DNA of 64,000 nt from Nematostella vectensis. Lineage: Eukaryota; Cnidaria; Anthozoa; Actiniaria; Edwardsiidae. The stretch spans positions 11,632,856 to 11,696,855 of the forward strand of contig NC_064040.1 of NCBI RefSeq assembly GCF_932526225.1, read 5' to 3'. Under the pieces are notes generated by a model, which worked only from the letters and a program-made list of their open reading frames with translations, had not been told where the DNA came from and made no database searches. Below, piece by piece: positions 57,305-64,000 of the stretch (position 1 is the stretch's first letter; each line of letters opens with the position of its first letter). A program made the position numbers and the translations under genes.

Positions 57305-60300
57305 CTAGGATGTAAGTGGCGGCATACTACGAGGGTCAGCAATGGTCTGCTCTTGTAAGTTTTTCATCAGCTGGCTCAACCATCTTTTGGTAGATGCATC
57401 ATCTTTGAGACAGGTTGAGAATGTGCCGTCTTTTAACTGGTCTGGAAGGCATTGGCGCAAGGCTTCACGGGCCCTACATTGGTTCAATACAGGTTTAAAA
57501 TGAGGGGCCCTACATTGGTCCAATACAGGTTTAAAATGAGGGGCCCTACATTGGTCCAATACAGGTTTAAAATGAGGGGCCCTACATTGGTCCAATACAG
57601 GTTTAAAATGAGGTTATCAAGGCATTAGCGCAAAGCTTCACGGGCCCTACATTGGTCCAATACAGGTTTAAAATGAGGTTATCAAGGCATTGGCGCAAGA
57701 CTTCACGGGCCCTACATTGGTTCAATACAGGTTTAAAATGAGGTTATCACAAGCTTCACGGGCCCTACATTGGTTCAATACAGGTTTAAAATGAGGTTAT
57801 CAAGGCATTGGCGCAAGGCTTCACGGGCCCTACATTGGTTCAATACAGGTTTAAAATGAGGTTAGCACAAGCTTCACGGGCCCTACATTGGTTCAATACA
57901 GGTTTAAAATGAGGTTATCAAGGCATTGGCGCAAGGCTTCACAGGCCCTACATTGGTTCAATACAGGTTTAAAATGAGGTTATCAAGGCATTGGCGCAAG
58001 GTTCACGGGCCCTACATTGGTTCAATACAGGTTTAAAAATCACAAGCGTACAGAGGGTAGAGACCAAATATAGTCAAGATCAAGAACCTTCATGCACAAA
58101 TTGAATTGTACTAGGTACATATGATCATTTAAACAAATGAGTATGAGCTCACCGGCTTCCACTAAAGAGACAGCAGGAGATGTAACTTACCTGGGATTGT
58201 CTGAGAGCCTGAGATAGCAGCGCACCACATGCTTCAAGAGCCTTGCTGACTGGTCTTTCGCTAAAGCAAGCACCATTTTCCCAAGTATCATGGCCACATG
58301 TGAGAAGCGCTCATATGTCTGACAGATGTAGGACAAACCTGTCTCATCAAGAAGGATCTTTTGAAGGATAAATGTAGCAACCTGGGAGAAAAAAATTCAG
58401 AATAAACATTTAAACAATTTTATTAAAACCCATATGTAATAATCAAGAACAAACATTCTAACCACTATTGGTATTGGCAAATCCAATAGAAGAGCAGTGT
58501 GATGCAAAAAGGAATTTTATATTAATCATAATTAAAGATTTTTATTATTGAATTTAGCATGTTTCCCAAAGGGAAAGTATGTACCACAAGGTATTTCTTG
58601 GATGATTTGTTGCCTTTGCCTGTAAAGCACTAAACTGGGGTATCCCTTGTATCACACGGATGTGTGACAATCAACAGGGTATGCAACAACAATTGGATTT
58701 GTAACAACAATCAACCAGATATGTAACAACAACCGGATTTGTAACAACAATCAACCAGGTATGTAACAACAACCAGACTTGTAGCAAAAATCAACCGGAT
58801 ATGTAACAATGTTGAACAACCGCATTTGTAACAACAATCAACCGGATTTGTAACAACCTAAGGATTTCGTCAAATCATTTGAATACAAACACTATAACAC
58901 AGGTCAAACATTGTTGTTTCTAAGGTACTGTATGTCGGGGGGACTCTAACGACAACGTCATCAAAACACTGTATACATCCTTAGCATGCACAGTGTACCA
59001 CTAACAGTTTTGGAGAGTTCACTCCCAAATTCCATGATTCACAGGCACTGTGTACCACTTACAGTTTTGGAGAGTTCACTCCCAGATTCCATGATTTGCA
59101 GGCACAGTGTACCACTTACAGTTTTGGAGAGTTCACTCCCAGATTCCATGATTTGCAGGCACAGTGTACCACTTACAGTTTTGGAGAGTTCACTCCCAGA
59201 TTCCATGATTTGCAGGCACTGTGTACTACTTACAGTTTTGGAGAGTTCACTCCCAGATTCCATGATTTGCAGGCACAGTGTACCACTAACAGTTTTGGAG
59301 AGTTCACTCCCAGATTCCATGATTTGCAGGCACAGTGTACCACTTACAGTTTTGGAGAGTTCACTCCCAGATTCCATGATTCGCAGGCACAGAGGGATAA
59401 TCTCGGTCGTCAAAAGAAAGGTGATAACTTCAGTCTCGTCAGTCTTGGGGAAAAAAAGGGATAAATAAAAATAAATTGTTAAATAAATTGTTAGAAGCTC
59501 AAATGGGACTTACCTTACGATAATAAAAAAAAAGCTAAAACAAAATAACTTCAACAAAAGTTTCAATACTTTTTTTTAAGGTGACCAAGTCATGGTTTCA
59601 GGTCGCTGTTTGTTACAAAGCTGTCAACTCATTCACATATAATCAGGGCGACACAAAACTCTGGGCTTCTTCACAAAATAGATTTTTATATCTTAAACAT
59701 TTATTCCCAAAGGTTAGTCCAAAGGGTGATGGGAGCTGGCTTTACTGTTCTTACAGTATGCCCTAGCAATGGTAGAGGGAACTGTGAGCCCGTGTGTGAG
59801 CCACTGATGCATACAAAAAAAGAGTAAAATGTCAGACATGTAGTAAGGATTCTGAGCGGGAGGGTTCGTTTACCTATTTAGCGGAGCTTTTTCGCAAGCA
59901 GTGGTACTCAATTTTCCTATATTAGAGTGGACCTTCCAGTCGAGTGGGGAGGTTCTTCCTAACCCCAGAACCCCCCCTGACTACGGGCCTGAAAGTAATA
60001 AAAAAATATCTGATTTTACCTTTACTAATGCTCCCACGACCCCCAGGCTGGTGAGGCGAAGATATTCAAATGGCCTAGTCTTGCTTGTGGTGTGAAGGAA
60101 TGGGTATAGGAAAAGTGGGATGTGTGCTGACATAAAAACAAACAAACATTAGACTGATCTGTATGTGGTTATTGATAAACAAAGTGTGGTTCTAAAGTAA
60201 ATACATTGTAACCACAAGTGTTACACAAAAACTACAGTACCATGGCCACCAAGAAGAAGTTTTAAAACAATTAGGTAGCCAAACAGTTTCAAAAGACATG

Positions 60301-62176
60301 AACTTCATAACTAGAAGGTTTATGTTATGGTTTAATTTGAACTGAGCATTTTTTTGGCTCAATGATTGATTGCTAAAGTGCATTTCAATTGGAATCCTTT
60401 AAGGTTTAAAATGGTTGACTTCACAAAGCTCTAACAAATCAGTAAAAATCTAGATGCTCTCACACAATGTTATTGGTGGATACTAAAATATCTGTCTTCT
60501 CTACCACCTGACATATACAAGAATCTATATAACAGGATTTGTATGACTAGCTCAGTAATAAAAAAAAACTCACCTTGGAGGAAGACAGATCTAGTTTCAG
60601 GATGTGATGCGACACATTGTAAGAGTGCTAAGGCATTACAAACTCTATTGGACTGGTGGGCCTGGCAAGAGAAACAATGCAACACATTGTAAGAGTGATA
60701 AGGCATTACAAACTCTATTGGACTGGTGGGCCTGGCAAGAGAAACAATGCAACACATTGTAAGAGTGATAAGGCATTACAAACTCTATTGAACTGGTGGG
60801 CCTTGCAAGAGAAACAATGCGACAGATTGTAAGATTACTAAAGCATAACAAACTCTATTGGACTAGTGGGCCTGGCAAGAGAAACAATTCAAATAAAGGA
60901 GATGTTGAATATTGATGATGAAAGAATAGAGATCCTTGGAAAAAACATTCAGGCAAATTCAAAGAGAGAGGCATAAATGTGTGATTAGTCTTACTGTGAG
61001 GTTTGGAGGGTTGATAACTGGATAAATATTGACTATTTCTTGAAGTAGAGCAGCTATAGTTCCTATGGAATATGATTGACACAGTCAAGACACAAATAAA
61101 CAGTCAATTAAAAATAAAATGTGAATAAAAACAACAAGCTTTCTAATCACTCACCAAAAGAATGCCAAAGCATTGGAGCTAGATCTGGAACAACTTCTCT
61201 TTTCTTACTAAATAATCAAAAATAAATAATATAACTGTAATTTTGATTACTAAATCACTTTAGAACTTGACATATGAGAAGCAGTGTATAAGATGTCTAG
61301 AACAGCTGCTAAAACATGTGGGTCTTAGCCACTGATTATATAATGTACATAATATACATATGTACATAATATTTCTTGTCATTGTTTGCCCCAACTTTGC
61401 AGTCTAGTGTTTAATATAACAATGATACATTTAAGTGTAAATATGTTATTACCTGAGTTCTAAAAGAGCATGTTCCCGTGTTTCGGGACTTGACAACTCC
61501 AAGACCCATGCGTAGATCTTTTCACGGTCGACATCAGACAGCCCTGCTAACTGGGGCGTGCCAGGGTGAGGGTGTGGGAAACCCCTCTGAAAAAAAAAGT
61601 AAAATCCAAACTTGTTATTGCACTTACTACTAATAAGACTCGGTTGATAACTGTTTTTTACACTGGTTGCCACAGCGAAGCAGAAGGAGCTCTTTATGTT
61701 ACTTTGTTAGAATTATCTCTTCGTACAACCGCACAACTGAACCTCTTTATTTATTAAAAAAAAAGGCATTTAAGTTACTCAATAGACATCATCGTAATTT
61801 TATACAATTTTCTAGCTGATTATTTTTGCGTTTCGGCAATGATAGACTTAGTGATTGTCTTCCTTGTTATCATTTCAAAGACAATGTACCGAAGATTTTT
61901 GCTTAAAAAACGACGGACATTCTTACCACTGTTGGATAAGTAATCCACAAATCCTTTAAGTATTAAGAAACGACACCACTTAACTATCATTGGCTTAGTT
62001 CATAAACAAAGAAATACCTCTGTTTTAAATGGTATTGTAATCGCTATCAGATAAAACATGGTAGAGTCGATAAGAAAAGGCGTGGATAATATAGACTCAA
62101 CGTCCGACTCGTTTTTTGTTGTGAAGTATTTGAAAATCCAAATAAGACTTACCGGTTGCCCTAACTGATGCATCAT
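57305..62176 (-). CDS. CNOT9: CNOT9 (RQCD1/RCD1), CCR4-NOT complex subunit
   Basis: Nine exons on the minus strand: 62153-62176, 61453-61586, 61155-61207, 60995-61062, 60574-60661, 60020-60126, 59348-59443, 58191-58381 and 57305-57473. They total 930 nt, 309 residues (human 299), with all phases consistent. CNOT9 is an armadillo-repeat subunit that links CCR4-NOT deadenylase to GW182/TNRC6 and other tryptophan-containing partners. Visible blocks: [152 protein letters not shown]. The first ATG in frame after an upstream stop (62176) was chosen. It gives a Gly/Pro/His-rich N-terminus ([16 protein letters not shown]) unlike human. The exon 5, 7 and 9 borders are tandemly amplified (see repeats). 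Confidence 0.97.
57474..58038 (-). repeat. Tandem array of the CNOT9 exon 9 acceptor (about 10 extra copies)
   Basis: On the minus strand each unit has CCTGTATTGAACCAATGTAG followed by GGCCCGTGAAGC-like exon start. Acceptors fall at about 57474 (real), 57510, 57546, 57582, 57646, 57711, 57763, 57829, 57881, 57947 and 58011. Three units next to the exon are 36 bp (12 codons, open). The others are 52-66 bp and include the first ~26 bp of exon 9. Confidence 0.93.
58660..58862. repeat. Imperfect ~27-bp tandem repeat, CNOT9 intron 7
   Basis: Units of ATGTAACAACAACCGGATTTG and TAACAACAATCAACC, about seven copies, purely intronic. Confidence 0.8.
58990..59404 (-). repeat. Tandem array of the CNOT9 exon 7 end and donor (7 x 57 bp)
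   Basis: Each 57-bp unit has exon end ATGGAATCTGGGAGTGAAC, CTCTCCAAAACT and donor GTAAGTGG or GTTAGTGG. Exon-end positions are 59348 (real), 59291, 59234, 59177, 59120, 59063 and 59006. Six units are open in the CNOT9 frame; a TGA precedes the seventh. Peptide unit [19 protein letters not shown]. Confidence 0.95.
60611..60890 (-). repeat. Tandem array of the CNOT9 exon 5 acceptor (4 x 70 bp)
   Basis: GACACATTGTAAGAGTG-type starts at 60611, 60681, 60751 and 60821. On the minus strand each unit has TTTCTCTTGCCAG (one TTGCAAG) then GCCCACCAGTCCAATAGAG. Only the lowest-coordinate copy continues into the full exon and its donor. Confidence 0.95.
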
Positions 62177-62629
62177 CTCCTTCCCACTTCCAATAAATGG
62201 AATATCGGGTGCCAAAAACGAAGCCAGAGTAGATTTTTAATGGAACAACTTTCTACAAGGAATATGTGATAACAAAACAAAGATGGCGACTCGGAATGGT
62301 ATGCGAGCATGCTACGAGCACCAATAATTATCCAAAGGTAACCCACGTGAACTTGAGTTTCATTCAGAAAAAAAAATACATTCGCTACCGATATTTCTTT
62401 CTCTCTAAAACAGCCAAAATTAGTAATTTAAAAATATATTTTGAAATATTCTGGATATGGTTTATTGGTCAGAGTCTATAATCATGCACTTTAGAAAAAG
62501 TTTAATAATTGGGCTCCCTGTGCATTTTCGTCCAGTGGACTAGCGCGATGCCACGAAGGCAAAAAGCAAAACTTTCGAAAATGTTTCTGGTTGAGTAATG
62601 TCTTTTTTATACAATTTCCATTGAACAAA
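62177..62629. promoter_or_regulatory. Bidirectional promoter between CNOT9 and SCYL1
   Basis: Start codons are 453 bp apart and divergent. AAAGATGGCGAC (about 62279-62290, + strand) is a one-mismatch YY1-like motif. No TATA box was recognised at a convincing distance. Regulation is inferred. Confidence 0.45.
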
Positions 62630-63850
62630 ATGCAGGGATTGTGGAATTTAATCGGTAAAATGGGCAGTGGGGCCCAGAATTTCCCGTATGAAGTGGGAGA
62701 AAAGCTGCCGGCTTCTGAGAGCAAGTCTCCGTGGTCTGTTCACCAGGGCAAGAAAAAAGTAAGAGAAATCAATAATTTCATTGTGTTGTGTGTGTTTTAA
62801 GTTCGAAAGTCTGATTTTTGTTCATGTGTAGGCTACGGGGCAAGCCGTTACAGTGTTTGCGTTAGACGTGAAGGCCTCGTCGGATCATAAGGTACTGGTG
62901 ATCTCGTTGTGTGTTATTGCATTGCCCGTCGCGATTGCCCAACAGGTCAACATTAGTAATTTTCGTCAACACAGCTGGTACCATAGAGAATGATGGCTAA
63001 ACCAGGGAAGTGCGCACTTCCCTGGCTAGACTTACTTTTTAAAAGGATCGGCCGTAAATGTTTATCACGCTTTTAAGAAATTGACAATAACTTACATGTT
63101 TATCAATGTGTTATTTTAGGCGAAATCATTATCTCTTCTACAAGAGCATCTCGGTCCAGCTCTTTTGCCCCAATGGGTGTGTTGGCTGCTTGCCTGTTTT
63201 AAAAACACCTTCGCAACAAAAAACATTTGTGATTTTTAGTATTTGGAATGCATAATTGGTGATGCCTTCTTTCCCAACTCATGGCAATTATACTGATTTA
63301 ACTTGAAAATCCAGAATTCTGGAGAAAATATGTATATGTTTCACATGGCTATGTACATAAGTGAGGGGTATCCAGCTGCTATAGGTCTTGAATGAACTAC
63401 ATTGTCATTCTGTACACAGGCAGAGAGATTTTTTTTCTTGCCAATGACATCAATAAATCCATCAACAATTTCATTATCTTAATAAAGTTATAAGGGTATC
63501 TTTATTAAAGTTACCTTTTCTAGTGTGTTTCAAAGAAATTATAAACAACCCCTTATTTAGCTCATTCAAGACCTTCAGTGGCTACCTCTCATCTAGCCAC
63601 TGTGAATATGATTTGATGCAACAATTCTTATTCAACATTGTGGGCTTATCGCAGTAATTTTTTTTCTTGAAAATTAAACCAAATATCCTTTTTGTGATTT
63701 TCCTTTTTTTTAATGGTTATTCTAGGTCCCTTACTCTTATTTTTGTTTTATTTGTGATATTACTGACAGATTCAGCTGGCTAAATCTGCAATCAAGAGGT
63801 TAAAGACTCTTCGCCACCCCAACATAGTGACATACATTGATAGTTTGGAG
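62630..63850 (+). CDS. SCYL1: SCYL1 (N-terminal kinase-like protein), first three exons; continues past window
   Basis: Exons 62630-62758, 62832-62891 and 63770-63850, all phase 0, give 90 residues. After a short N-terminus ([20 protein letters not shown]) come [31 protein letters not shown] and [27 protein letters not shown]. This aligns with the start of the SCYL1 pseudokinase domain (W-x-x-H-x-G-x-K-K, x-V-F-x-x-D-V-K, K-x-L-R-H-P-N-I). SCYL1 scaffolds COPI in Golgi-ER traffic and in tRNA export. The glycine loop is degenerate, as expected for this pseudokinase. SCYL2 and SCYL3 fit less well. The ATG at 62630 precedes the first conserved block and shares a promoter with CNOT9. The donor at 63851 leads out of the window. 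Confidence 0.9.
62892..63769 (+). other. SCYL1 intron 2
   Basis: AT-rich, no second gene seen. Contains TTCCCTGG / CCAGGGAA short inverted motifs at about 63004-63023. The intron after 63850 is likewise featureless to the window end. Confidence 0.5.
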
Positions 63851-64000
63851 GTATGTATGTTGAACTGAAATGCATTCGAATTCCTTAGTGAAAGATCAAT
63901 TTTTTGAAGTTAGATAGTTGTGCTATGTGTGACATTACCAGCAGGTGCGTGTCCAGAAAGGTGAGCGGGGTGTCTGAGGTGTTATAAGAGTTAGTTTGCG

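Noticed and set aside
58986..59468. 160-codon plus-strand frame of [19 protein letters not shown] repeats
   Set aside because: Antisense shadow of the CNOT9 exon 7 repeat, whose 57-bp unit keeps several frames open.
62177..62215. Longer CNOT9 N-terminus (APDIPFIGSGKE)
   Set aside because: Starts at TTG with a stop just upstream. The ATG at 62176 is the first usable start.

Overview
The window is animal nuclear DNA. Genes are split into many short exons with GT/AG introns, promoters are shared head to head, and there are dozens of short inverted-repeat transposons (MITEs) and several minisatellites. Protein similarity by eye, the repertoire (two-domain small heat-shock protein, DUF229 family) and MITE density suggest an anthozoan cnidarian, perhaps a Nematostella-like sea anemone. 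That assignment is inference; the gene identities are much firmer.

Layout. 1-3 kb (+): last four exons of KIF16B, encoding its C-terminal PX domain. 3-6.5 kb: 3' UTR and MITEs. 6.6-7.2 kb (-): an apparently intronless small heat-shock protein with two alpha-crystallin domains. 7.2-10.3 kb: intergenic. 10.3-44.5 kb: two tandem copies of a ~15.5-17 kb unit, each carrying one DUF229 gene (type II membrane, alkaline-phosphatase fold). The units are bounded by three arrays of one 17-bp minisatellite. Copy A has a 10-bp exon deletion; copy B is open for 718 codons. The last intron of each copy holds a large 18-bp satellite (about 98 and 140 units). Unit 2 also carries insertions absent from unit 1, including a ~1 kb element flanked by TTAA. 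46-51.4 kb (-): STYX pseudophosphatase, 11 exons. 51.9-56.0 kb (+): FKBP3/FKBP25, 6 exons, sharing a ~530-bp promoter with STYX. 57.3-62.2 kb (-): CNOT9 of the CCR4-NOT complex, 9 exons. 62.6 kb to the end (+): first three exons of SCYL1, sharing a ~450-bp promoter with CNOT9.

The most unusual signal is repeated tandem amplification of exon edges together with their splice sites. In CNOT9, the exon 7 donor is present 7 times (57-bp units), the exon 9 acceptor about 11 times, and the exon 5 acceptor 4 times (70-bp units). The exon 7 units, and the exon 9 units nearest the exon, are multiples of three and open, so alternative site choice would add 19-aa or 12-aa blocks in frame. The exon 5 copies would introduce stops. 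A decayed duplication of the same kind lies at a KIF16B donor, and 80-bp repeats carrying acceptor-like sites precede DUF229 exon 5.

The genes do not form one pathway. They are housekeeping genes (trafficking, mRNA decay, chaperones, pseudoenzymes) beside a repeat-driven duplicated locus.
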